A stretch of 14,395 bases of DNA, taken from the NCBI GenBank assembly GCA_964565665.1, contig CAZMFZ010000101.1, forward strand, positions 1-14,395. The letters are read 5' to 3'. Positions 1 to 7,164 of this stretch are shown here, one piece after another. Both the position numbers and the translations under genes were made by a program. A model generated the notes under the pieces. That model made no database searches, was not told the DNA's origin, and saw nothing but the letters and a program-made list of their open reading frames with translations. Within the stretch, counting starts at the first letter, position 1, and the number at the start of each line of letters is the position of its first letter. Source of the stretch: CAZMFZ01 sp964565665. Its GTDB lineage: Bacteria; Bacteroidota; Bacteroidia; Cytophagales; UBA9547.

Positions 1-55
1 CATAATTCATAATTCATAATTCATAATTCATAATTCATAATTCATAATTCATAAT
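1..55. repeat. 7-bp tandem repeat (CATAATT)n upstream of gyrA
   Basis: Seven perfect copies of CATAATT occupy 1-49, followed by a six-base partial copy (50-55). The array starts at the window edge, so it may be longer. It ends 18 bp before the gyrA GTG start and must lie in the gyrA promoter or 5' leader region. The unit is not a multiple of 3 and the array is not inside a reading frame seen here, so copy-number change could alter spacing but not a reading frame. No function is evident. Confidence 0.95.
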
Positions 56-73
56 AATCAATAGTTCACAAGC

Positions 74-2686
74 GTGGAAGAAATAGAAGCACCGTCAGAG
101 AATATTATAAATATCACCATAGAAGATGAAATGCGAACAGCATATATCGATTATTCGATGTCTGTTATTGTGTCGCGAGCATTGCCCGATGTGAGAGATG
201 GGCTAAAACCTGTACACAGAAGAATATTATTTGCAGCCGATGAATTGGGGCTGAATTGGAACAAGCCCCCAAAAAAATCAGCTAGACTAGTGGGTGAGGT
301 GTTGGGTAAGTACCACCCGCATGGCGATTCTTCCGTTTACGATGCCATAGTACGTATGGCTCAAGATTGGTCGTTGCGTTATCCATTGATTGATGGACAA
401 GGAAACTTCGGTTCGATAGATGGCGATCCACCTGCAGCCATGCGATACACCGAAATCAGAATGAGGCGATTGGCAGAAGAATTACTGGCCGATATTAACA
501 AAGGTACAGTTGATTGGCAGCCAAATTTTGACGATTCTTTAGAAGAACCGAAAGTATTGCCAGGTAAATTTCCTAATTTATTGGTAAATGGAGCTTCAGG
601 AATTGCGGTGGGTATGGCTACCAATATGGCACCTCACAATTTGTCGGAAGTGATAGATGGTACTATTGCTTATATTGAAAACAAAGAAATAACTATTGCC
701 GAATTGATGAAATTCATAAAAGCACCTGATTTTCCAACTGGGGCTATTATTTATGGCTACAGCGGTGTAAAAGACATTTATGAAACAGGTAGAGGTAGAG
801 TAGTATTGCGTTCGGATGCTGCAATTGAGACAAATAATGGCAAAGAACAAATCATTGTCACCAGCATACCTTACCAAGTAAATAAAGCCTTATTGATTGA
901 AAAAACATCTGACCTAGTAAAAGATGGTGTGATTGAAGGCATTTCCGCTATCCGTGATGAATCTGACAAAGACGGGTATCGTGTGGTTTACGATTTGAAG
1001 AAAGATGCGATTGGAAATGTGGTGTTGAATAATTTATTCAAGTATACCCAACTGCAAACTTCTTTTTCAGCCAATAATGTATGTTTGGTTCATGGCAGAC
1101 CTTACACATTAAGTTTGAAGGAATTAATTCGAACTTTTGTGGAACATAGAGTTGAGGTAGTAACCCGTAGAACGCAATTTGAACTGAATGAAGCCCTGAA
1201 AAGAGCCCATTTGTTGGAGGGTTACATGATTATATTGGGTAGAGATGCCAATGGACTCAATAAAATTGATGAAGTAATTGAAATAATCAAAAAAGCCCGT
1301 GACCCTGAAATAGCCCGTGAGCAGCTGATGGTTACTTTTGGTTTATCAGAAATTCAATCGCGTGCTATTCTCGATTTGCAATTGAGAAGACTTACCGGAC
1401 TTGAAATAGATAAAATTGAAAAGGAATATGCTGAATTGATGCTAATTATCGCTGATTTGAGAGATATTTTAGAGAGCCAATCTCGCAAAATGGAAATCAT
1501 CAAGACAGAATTAATAGATATTAAAACCAGATTTGGGGATGAGCGCAGAACTCAAATTGTATATTCTGCCGATGACATTTCAATGGAAGATTTGATAGAA
1601 GACGAGCAAATGGTAATCACTATTTCGCACGAAGGCTATATCAAGAGAACCAAAATTGACGAATTCCGCACACAAGCTAGAGGGGGCGTAGGCTCAAGGG
1701 GTGCAAAAACCAAAGAAGAAGACTTTACAGAGCATTTATTTGTAGCAAATACACATAGTTATCTGTTTATTTTCACCGATAAGGGCCGCTTGTTCTGGGT
1801 GAAAGTTTATGAAATACCCGAAGGGAGCAAGACGTCTAAAGGACGTGCTGTTCAAAACCTAATCAACATTGAAGGTGATGACAAAGTGAGGGCTGTAATC
1901 AACATCAACAATTTGAAGGATGAAGAATACATCAACTCTCATTTCTTAGTGATGGCTACTGAAAACGGTACCATCAAAAAGACCTCATTAGAACAATATT
2001 CTCGCCCACGCCAAAATGGTATCAATGCCATCAATATTATAGAAGGCGATAGATTGCTTGATGTGAAACTGACTACAGGAAAATCTGAGATTATCTTGGC
2101 ATTACGCTCTGGCAGAGCTATTCGTTTTAACGAAGAAAAAGTGAGAGCAGTAGGTAGAAATTCCATAGGAGTTCGTGGAGTAACACTTGAAAATGACGAT
2201 GATAGAGTGGTAGGCTTGGTAACGGTAGATAATCCTAAAGAAACTACACTCTTGGTGGTTTCTGAAAAAGGCTATGGTAAACGAACCTTTATCACCGATC
2301 CAGAAGATGGCGAAGAAGTGTATCGCGTAACCAATAGAGGTGGAAAAGGCGTAAAAACCTTAAATATCACTGAAAAAACAGGCAAAGTGGTGGCTTTAAT
2401 GGATATCACCGACAATGACGACTTAATGATTATCAACAAAACGGGTATCACTATTCGCATGGCTGCATCAAACTTGAGGGTAATGGGCAGGGCTACGCAA
2501 GGTGTTCGTTTGATAAAACTTAATGATACAGACGAAATTTCATCTATTGCTAAAATTGAAAAAATGGAAGGTGACGAAGAGGAATTAGATGGCGAAAATA
2601 TAGTAGAAGGTGAAAATCAAGGAGCAGACAATACTGATGAGGCAAATACCGAAACTGAAAATTTGCCTGAAACACCTACAGAATAA
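74..2686 (+). CDS. gyrA: DNA gyrase subunit A (GTG start)
   Basis: This is the breakage-reunion subunit of DNA gyrase. With GyrB it forms an A2B2 enzyme that introduces negative supercoils using ATP. The 870 residues are close to the E. coli length (875). The N-terminal cleavage domain (about 12-490) has the conserved run SRALPDVRDGLKPVHRR. The catalytic pair is R124-Y125 in RYTEIRM, Y125 matching E. coli Y122. The quinolone region reads HPHGDSSVYD with S86 and D90, equivalent to E. coli S83 and D87, so it looks wild type. The C-terminal DNA-wrapping domain carries a GyrA-box-like QARGGVG at 534-540, which distinguishes it from ParC. The last 40 or so residues are very acidic. The start is GTG: an in-frame TAG lies at 62-64, and the first ATG (codon 20) would cut into conserved sequence. 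There is no Shine-Dalgarno sequence. Confidence 0.96.
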   Translation: MEEIEAPSENIINITIEDEMRTAYIDYSMSVIVSRALPDVRDGLKPVHRRILFAADELGLNWNKPPKKSARLVGEVLGKYHPHGDSSVYDAIVRMAQDWSLRYPLIDGQGNFGSIDGDPPAAMRYTEIRMRRLAEELLADINKGTVDWQPNFDDSLEEPKVLPGKFPNLLVNGASGIAVGMATNMAPHNLSEVIDGTIAYIENKEITIAELMKFIKAPDFPTGAIIYGYSGVKDIYETGRGRVVLRSDAAIETNNGKEQIIVTSIPYQVNKALLIEKTSDLVKDGVIEGISAIRDESDKDGYRVVYDLKKDAIGNVVLNNLFKYTQLQTSFSANNVCLVHGRPYTLSLKELIRTFVEHRVEVVTRRTQFELNEALKRAHLLEGYMIILGRDANGLNKIDEVIEIIKKARDPEIAREQLMVTFGLSEIQSRAILDLQLRRLTGLEIDKIEKEYAELMLIIADLRDILESQSRKMEIIKTELIDIKTRFGDERRTQIVYSADDISMEDLIEDEQMVITISHEGYIKRTKIDEFRTQARGGVGSRGAKTKEEDFTEHLFVANTHSYLFIFTDKGRLFWVKVYEIPEGSKTSKGRAVQNLINIEGDDKVRAVININNLKDEEYINSHFLVMATENGTIKKTSLEQYSRPRQNGINAINIIEGDRLLDVKLTTGKSEIILALRSGRAIRFNEEKVRAVGRNSIGVRGVTLENDDDRVVGLVTVDNPKETTLLVVSEKGYGKRTFITDPEDGEEVYRVTNRGGKGVKTLNITEKTGKVVALMDITDNDDLMIINKTGITIRMAASNLRVMGRATQGVRLIKLNDTDEISSIAKIEKMEGDEEELDGENIVEGENQGADNTDEANTETENLPETPTE

Positions 2687-2691
2687 AAACT

Positions 2692-2725
2692 ATCTCCTCA
2701 TTTTATTCTAATGAGGAGATTTTTA
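2692..2725 (+). terminator. Rho-independent terminator of gyrA
   Basis: An 11-bp perfect inverted repeat (2692-2702 with 2710-2720, arm ATCTCCTCATT) with a 7-nt loop is followed by TTTTATATTT. It begins 5 bp after the gyrA stop, so gyrA is probably transcribed separately from the TPR genes that follow. Confidence 0.88.
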
Positions 2726-2763
2726 TATTTACATAAATCAATAATCTAAAAACATCAGTAAAA

Positions 2764-3882
2764 ATGAAAAAGCTTGTAATTACTTCATTATCAGTTGTAT
2801 GTGCTATGCAACTCTCGTTTGCCCAATTGACAAACGCAATTTTGGCTTTCGAAAATCAGGAAATGAAAGTGGCCAAAGAGTCAATCGACAAGTACATGGT
2901 GAAAGAAAAATCATTACTTGATCCCAAAGGTTGGCTGTACAAAGGTAAAATCTATCAATTTATTAGTGGCTCAGAAAAACCTGAAATCAAGGCTTTAGCT
3001 CCCGAGCCGACAAAAACAATTATTGAGGCCTACCAAAAAACGATTGAGACTGACAAATCAAAGTCTCAAGAATATGCCAAGCAAGCCAAAGAAATGTTGG
3101 AAGTGGTTTGGGGATTGGTTTTCAACGATGGAATAAAAAAATACCAAGAGAATGATTTTAAAGGAGCATTGGATAATATGCTTATCTGCCAAACTTTGAA
3201 ACCTGCCGATACACTTGCCTACACCGTTGGGGCTTCTATTGCTATTCAAGCCAAAGATTTTGCCGCAGCCAAAAAATCGTATTACACATTGATTGCAAGT
3301 GGAAATAAAAATTATATGTTCTACAAAAACCTGCTCTACATTACCTCAGAAGAAGAAAAAAATACGGAAGAGGCCTTCAAAGTAGTGCAAATGGGCAGAG
3401 AGCAATTTCCAAATGACGCTATGTTTATGGCTCAGGAAGTGAATATGTATATTGCTTCAGGAAAAACCAAAGAGGCAGTAGAAAAGTTAGAACAAGCTGC
3501 AGGAAAAGACCCTGCCAATGCAAAAGTTTACTACTACAATTTGGGGATTTTGTACAAGCAAACCAACGACAACATAAAAGCCAAAGAATATTTTGCTAAA
3601 TCTCTTGCAGTTGATGCCGAATATGAAGGTGCAAATTATATGACAGGATTTATATTTATGGAAGAAGGCGATGTGTTGAATAAAAAACTGAACAACATGA
3701 CATTGAAAGAATACAACATGTCAGGTAAAAAAGACGAAGCCAAACGTGACGATTTGTATAAAAAGGCCCTTCCATTCCTTGAAAAAGCTTATGCTCAAAA
3801 CAAAGACCAGAAAGTGAAAGACCAGTTGATAAGTATTTATAGAAAATTCAAGATGGAGGATAAAATCCAAAAATTGAATTAG
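2764..3882 (+). CDS. Secreted TPR-repeat protein, first of a tandem pair
   Basis: The function is unknown. The N-terminus is a Sec signal peptide (two lysines, hydrophobic core, likely cleavage SFA|Q after residue 20), so the protein should be in the periplasm or outer envelope. The mature part is helical with TPR-like repeats, clearest around residues 255-290 (YYNLGILYKQTNDNIKAKEY, then FAKSLAVDAEY). The C-terminal third is rich in Lys and Glu. TPR proteins usually act as scaffolds; the partner is not known. It follows gyrA behind a terminator, and a TATATTTA (2724-2731) could be a -7 promoter element. The next gene encodes a colinear relative of the same length, so the two look like an old duplication. 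Confidence 0.85.
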   Translation: MKKLVITSLSVVCAMQLSFAQLTNAILAFENQEMKVAKESIDKYMVKEKSLLDPKGWLYKGKIYQFISGSEKPEIKALAPEPTKTIIEAYQKTIETDKSKSQEYAKQAKEMLEVVWGLVFNDGIKKYQENDFKGALDNMLICQTLKPADTLAYTVGASIAIQAKDFAAAKKSYYTLIASGNKNYMFYKNLLYITSEEEKNTEEAFKVVQMGREQFPNDAMFMAQEVNMYIASGKTKEAVEKLEQAAGKDPANAKVYYYNLGILYKQTNDNIKAKEYFAKSLAVDAEYEGANYMTGFIFMEEGDVLNKKLNNMTLKEYNMSGKKDEAKRDDLYKKALPFLEKAYAQNKDQKVKDQLISIYRKFKMEDKIQKLN

Positions 3883-3895
3883 AAAGCCCTCAAAA

Positions 3896-3930
3896 AGCCC
3901 CTTTCATTTGAGAGGGGCTATTTACCTTCT
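3896..3930 (+). terminator. Probable rho-independent terminator after first TPR gene
   Basis: The inverted repeat AGCCCCTTTC (3896-3905) pairs with GAGAGGGGCT (3910-3919), with one G-T pair and an ATTT loop. The GC-rich stem is strong. The tail (ATTTACCTTCTTTTA) is only moderately T-rich, so termination may be partial, allowing read-through into the second TPR gene. Confidence 0.7.
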
Positions 3931-3955
3931 TTTACGCTGATTCCTTTATATTCCC

Positions 3956-5086
3956 TTGAAAAGCAATCTTATCTTTCTGGTTTTTATTTGCTCGTTATCA
4001 GCATTTTCACAAGCCAATATTCCACTTTCGGCTTTAAAAAATAACGACATTAAGAAAGCCAAATACTTGATAGATTCATTGGCAGAAATGCAAGTGTATG
4101 AACAAGATGCTGAAGTATGGTATATAAATGGCCTAGTTTACGAAACTATATATTTCTCGAAAGATTCAGCTACCAGACAGCTTACCAAAAGCCCTTTATT
4201 GATGGCTGCGGAGTCGTATGTGAAAGTATCACAAAGTTCTCAAAATGCAAAATATAGTAAATTAGCCTCTAAAAGGCTTGACAGTGCTGTTACAAAAAGC
4301 TTATTTCAGGAAGGGGTAAAATTGGAAAAAGAAAAAAAAATTGAAGATGCAGTAAGCCATTTTAGTATATATAATAAAATAAAAACAGACGATACCTCGG
4401 GTTTGATAAAACTTGCCATAGCAGCTGAAAAGGCACAGAAATACGAATTGGCTAAAGAATCGTATGGCAAACTCATCAATTTGAATTACAAAACAAAATC
4501 AATCTATAAATCCCTTATTGTTATTTTAAAAGAGGCCAATACCTACGATGAAGTAAAGAGAATTTTAGTTGAAGCTCAGAATCTGTACCCCAATGACGAA
4601 GACTGGACTAAACTTGATATTTCGCTTGCTTTTGCCATGCAAAAGAATTCTTTAGCTTTATTGAAACTCGACTCTGCCGCAGCCAAATTTCCTCAAAACA
4701 AAAAGCTTTATTATTTCAACAAAGCCGCCTATTACGATTCTAAAGACTCAACCAATTTAGCAATTGCCAACTATGAAAAGTCACTAGATGAAGATGCAAA
4801 TTATTTTGATTCAAATTTTAACCTAGGCGGCATTTATTATAGAAAATCAAAATCCATTTACACCAAAATAAACGAAATGCCATATCCCGAATACCAAAGT
4901 AAAGGGCGAGAAACGGCAGTGGAAGGACATATATTTTCTAAGCTTGCATTGCCCTATTTCGAACGGTGCTATCAAATTAGAAAAGAGGAAACCGTAAAAG
5001 CTTTGCTGTGGGATATATACAAAAATTTGAAGCTAAATTCGAGGTTAAGGGCATTGGAGAAAAATAGAAATATAGCCCCTTTGTAA
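3956..5086 (+). CDS. Secreted TPR-repeat protein, second of a tandem pair (TTG start)
   Basis: The 376-residue protein is colinear with the preceding 372-residue one: signal peptide, an N-terminal block containing AKYLIDSL (AKESIDKY in the neighbour), a central helical region and a matching end (ALPYFERCY against ALPFLEKAY). The signal peptide (hydrophobic LIFLVFICSLSAF, probable cleavage FS|Q after residue 18) predicts export. The start appears to be TTG at 3956: an in-frame TGA at 3938-3940 rules out an upstream start, and the first in-frame ATG, about 45 codons in, would remove the whole signal peptide. The function is unknown; a scaffold role is inferred only from the TPR fold. Its stop codon directly abuts the stop of the convergent Smr gene. 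Confidence 0.83.
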   Translation: MKSNLIFLVFICSLSAFSQANIPLSALKNNDIKKAKYLIDSLAEMQVYEQDAEVWYINGLVYETIYFSKDSATRQLTKSPLLMAAESYVKVSQSSQNAKYSKLASKRLDSAVTKSLFQEGVKLEKEKKIEDAVSHFSIYNKIKTDDTSGLIKLAIAAEKAQKYELAKESYGKLINLNYKTKSIYKSLIVILKEANTYDEVKRILVEAQNLYPNDEDWTKLDISLAFAMQKNSLALLKLDSAAAKFPQNKKLYYFNKAAYYDSKDSTNLAIANYEKSLDEDANYFDSNFNLGGIYYRKSKSIYTKINEMPYPEYQSKGRETAVEGHIFSKLALPYFERCYQIRKEETVKALLWDIYKNLKLNSRLRALEKNRNIAPL

Positions 5087-5584
5087 CTAAAGCACCACTT
5101 TTGTAGCACCCTTGCCATACTTGGCATTATCTGCCTCTGCTATTACTTTCACTAACTTGTGTTTTTTCAGCCACTCATGTACTGCTTTTTTCAGTATCCC
5201 CTCTCCCACTCCGTGAATTATAATCAGTTCTTTTGTACCTTCTACCAACGCCTGATTTATTGCTTTTGAGAGCATTTCAAGTTGCGAGCTAAGAATTTTC
5301 CCCTCTTCTAAATTTAATTTTTTTGAAGCTGAAATATGTAAATCAATTGCATTTGATGTCTTTTTTAGCGTTTTGGGTTTGGTTTTATCTAAATAAAAAC
5401 GATTAGTATTGATTGGTTTTTGATGCAGGTCGGGCGTAGAATAATCAATGGCAATTTCATTACTGTTTACCACTACGTTCATGCCAATCTCCATTGCCAC
5501 TTCCACCATTCCGCTTTTGCGTATATCAATTATTACTCCTTTTTCCCTTCCCAACGAAAAAATAATCTTATCCCCAATTTTCAT
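5087..5584 (-). CDS. Small Smr-domain protein resembling the C-terminal tail of MutS2
   Basis: Residues 1-46 (starting MKIGDKIIFSLGREKGVI) resemble the small beta domain that precedes Smr in MutS2 and in DUF2027/Smr proteins. A polar linker (about 47-78) follows, then a C-terminal Smr domain (79-165). The Smr motifs are visible: IDLHI at 80-84, HGVGEG at 124-129 and GKGAT at 158-162. Smr domains bind or nick nucleic acid and occur in MutS2 (recombination control, ribosome rescue) and in stand-alone proteins. No MutS ATPase is present, so at 165 residues this is a stand-alone version rather than MutS2. The substrate cannot be read from the sequence. It is divergent from miaE and convergent, with no gap, with the upstream TPR gene. 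Confidence 0.82.
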   Translation of the reverse strand: MKIGDKIIFSLGREKGVIIDIRKSGMVEVAMEIGMNVVVNSNEIAIDYSTPDLHQKPINTNRFYLDKTKPKTLKKTSNAIDLHISASKKLNLEEGKILSSQLEMLSKAINQALVEGTKELIIIHGVGEGILKKAVHEWLKKHKLVKVIAEADNAKYGKGATKVVL

Positions 5585-5623
5585 AGTTCGAAAACACCTT
5601 ATCTAAATACTAAAAGTTGTTTA

Positions 5624-5655
5624 TTGCCTAAAATTCAGCATATTATTTAATTTTA
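5624..5655 (+). promoter_or_regulatory. Candidate Bacteroidota-type promoter of miaE
   Basis: TAATTTTA (5648-5655) matches 7 of 8 positions of the Bacteroidota -7 element TAnnTTTG. A TTG at 5624-5626 lies 21 bp upstream, near the expected -33 position. It is 18 bp before the miaE ATG in the 89-bp divergent region shared with the Smr gene. AT-rich sequence makes chance matches easy. Confidence 0.35.
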
Positions 5656-5673
5656 CACCTCATTATATTAAAT

Positions 5674-6282
5674 ATGCTTTTACCTGCCATTGAAAAAACC
5701 ACACTTGGCCTTACGCTGCCAACAGATCCGCGTTGGGTAGATATAGCTCAAATGAGCATTGAAGAAATACTGATAGACCATGCTTGGTGCGAGCAAAAAG
5801 CAGCTTCCACAGGCATATCGCTCATTATTCGTTTTTTCGATTACGAAAAACTGGTAGAAATATTAACTATAGCTGTGGCTGAAGAATGGTCGCATTTCAG
5901 AATGGTATTGCGTGAATTGGAAAAGCGAAATATCAAGTTAAGCCCCAATAGAATTGATATTTATGTGACAGAATTGATGAAATTGGAACGAAAAGGCGGA
6001 CATATCAGCACTCAATTGATGGACAAGCTTTTAATAAATGCCCTAATTGAAGCTAGAAGTGCTGAAAAATTCAAACTTTTATCTAAATTCATTTCCGATG
6101 AAAGCTTGAGAGGATTTTACCACGAATTGATGATATCGGAGGCTGGGCATTACCGCAATTTTTTAGATTTGGCAAAAGAATATTCACCAGAAAAAGAAGT
6201 AGAAGAGCGTTGGGAAGAAATGTTGCAACAGGAAGCCGCTAATTTAAATAGAGTTGGGGTAATTGAAGGGAAGTTTCATTAG
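5674..6282 (+). CDS. miaE: tRNA 2-methylthio-N6-isopentenyladenosine-37 hydroxylase (MiaE)
   Basis: MiaE is a non-haem diiron monooxygenase that uses O2 to hydroxylate the isopentenyl group of ms2i6A at position 37 of tRNAs reading UNN codons, next to the anticodon. The 202-residue length fits the family. The ferritin-like diiron ligands can be placed: E40 in HAWCEQKAAS, E71 and H74 in EEWSHFR, E126 in LIEARSAEKF, and E156 and H159 in SEAGHYR. The ATG start leaves a normal short N-terminus. Two small same-strand genes follow at 12 and 24 bp, so it probably leads a short operon. It implies a cell that meets oxygen and makes ms2i6A through MiaA and MiaB, which are not in this window. Confidence 0.93.
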   Translation: MLLPAIEKTTLGLTLPTDPRWVDIAQMSIEEILIDHAWCEQKAASTGISLIIRFFDYEKLVEILTIAVAEEWSHFRMVLRELEKRNIKLSPNRIDIYVTELMKLERKGGHISTQLMDKLLINALIEARSAEKFKLLSKFISDESLRGFYHELMISEAGHYRNFLDLAKEYSPEKEVEERWEEMLQQEAANLNRVGVIEGKFH

Positions 6283-6294
6283 CATTTAGCAATT

Positions 6295-6417
6295 ATGTTA
6301 GAATTACTCAAATTTATAGTTTCAGATATTTGGCACTTTATTGCCACTATTGCTCTTTTGGTATTCGGTTCCGATGCCATTGCCAAAATAATCCGTGCCT
6401 TCAGCGGCAATAAATAA
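6295..6417 (+). CDS. Unrecognised 40-residue hydrophobic miniprotein
   Basis: An ATG-initiated frame encodes 40 residues, beginning MLELLKFIVSDIWHFIATIA and ending AIAKIIRAFSGNK before TAA. It has one hydrophobic stretch (about residues 8-24) and a basic C-terminal tail, as expected of a single-pass membrane miniprotein with the tail inside. It fits precisely between miaE (12 bp) and the SRPBCC gene (24 bp) on the same strand, filling an otherwise unexplained gap. I do not recognise a family. The regular codon use and tight fit argue for a real gene, but a short frame can arise by chance. Confidence 0.62.
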   Translation: MLELLKFIVSDIWHFIATIALLVFGSDAIAKIIRAFSGNK

Positions 6418-6441
6418 TTTTTAATAATTAAATACCCCTCC

Positions 6442-6837
6442 ATGTCATTGTCATTTACCTTGAAACGCAAAATAAAAGTACCCATCGAAATAGTGTTCGA
6501 TGCTTTGACAAATCAAATAATTATTGAAGAATATAGCGGAGCCGCCTTTCTAGAACCTAAAATAGGAGGTGAGTTTAAAATGTTTGATGGCTGGGTTTCG
6601 GGAAAAGTATTGGCTTTTGAAAAAAATAGAGTACTATCTTATTCCTGGAAAACTACAGATTGGAGCATTGAGGCCGAGCATACAATTGTAGTATATAAAT
6701 TCAAAGAAAACGGAGCCAATACCATTATTGAGCTTACACATACTAATTTTCCTAATCAAAAAGAAGCAGATAGTCACAAATTAGGCTGGGAAGAACACGT
6801 ATTTTTGCCTTTGGAGAAATACTTAGGTACTTTATAA
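6442..6837 (+). CDS. AHSA1/SRPBCC (START-like) domain protein
   Basis: This 131-residue single-domain protein has the AHSA1-type SRPBCC pattern. It opens with a strand and helix (KVPIEIVFDALTN, about 12-24), then GGEFKMFDGWVSGKVLAFE with the conserved glycines, then a tryptophan-containing strand (LSYSWKTTDW), and ends in the GW...LPLEKYL helix. The fold makes a hydrophobic ligand pocket. Members include Hsp90 co-chaperone-like and lipid- or small-molecule-binding proteins, and the ligand here is unknown. There is no signal peptide, so it should be cytoplasmic. It is probably the last gene of the miaE group, and its stop abuts the stop of the convergent DUF6787-like gene. Confidence 0.85.
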   Translation: MSLSFTLKRKIKVPIEIVFDALTNQIIIEEYSGAAFLEPKIGGEFKMFDGWVSGKVLAFEKNRVLSYSWKTTDWSIEAEHTIVVYKFKENGANTIIELTHTNFPNQKEADSHKLGWEEHVFLPLEKYLGTL

Positions 6838-7140
6838 TCAATCTTTTCTTCTCAATATTCTCCGCCACATTTTCTTTTCGAAATTCCAAAAAAAGGTAAA
6901 TTGGCCAAATAAAAACCCAATCCATACCAGTAAAATTTGATACACAAAAAATGTAATTAATATTTTAACAGGAAATCTAATCCATCCATTTGTATCGGGG
7001 GTAATGCCCATAGTTTGCATCAAATACCTGTTAATAAACATAGTTGAAGTACCTGTGATGGCAAATACAATGAATATTACTGCGATTTGCCACCAGCCAA
7101 CTATTCCCCATCGTTTTTCTAAAAACTCTTTAACCTGCAC
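6838..7140 (-). CDS. DUF6787-like small membrane protein (GTG start)
   Basis: The 100-residue protein has two hydrophobic segments (about 17-37 and 57-80) and a basic C-terminal tail (MWRRILRRK). The pattern EKRWGIVGWWQ, then the segment containing VFAITGTSTMFI, then FGQFTFFWNFEKKM resembles the Bacteroidota family I know as DUF6787, whose function is unknown. The start is GTG at 7138-7140: an in-frame TAG lies three codons upstream and no usable ATG precedes the conserved region. It lies 24 bp downstream of the secreted TPR gene on the same strand, so the two are probably cotranscribed. Confidence 0.78.
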   Translation of the reverse strand: MQVKEFLEKRWGIVGWWQIAVIFIVFAITGTSTMFINRYLMQTMGITPDTNGWIRFPVKILITFFVYQILLVWIGFLFGQFTFFWNFEKKMWRRILRRKD

Positions 7141-7164
7141 TTTTTCCTATTTTTCGTAATTCAA

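Noticed and set aside
1..55. CRISPR-like array
   Set aside because: The unit is only 7 bp and directly contiguous with no spacers; it is a microsatellite.
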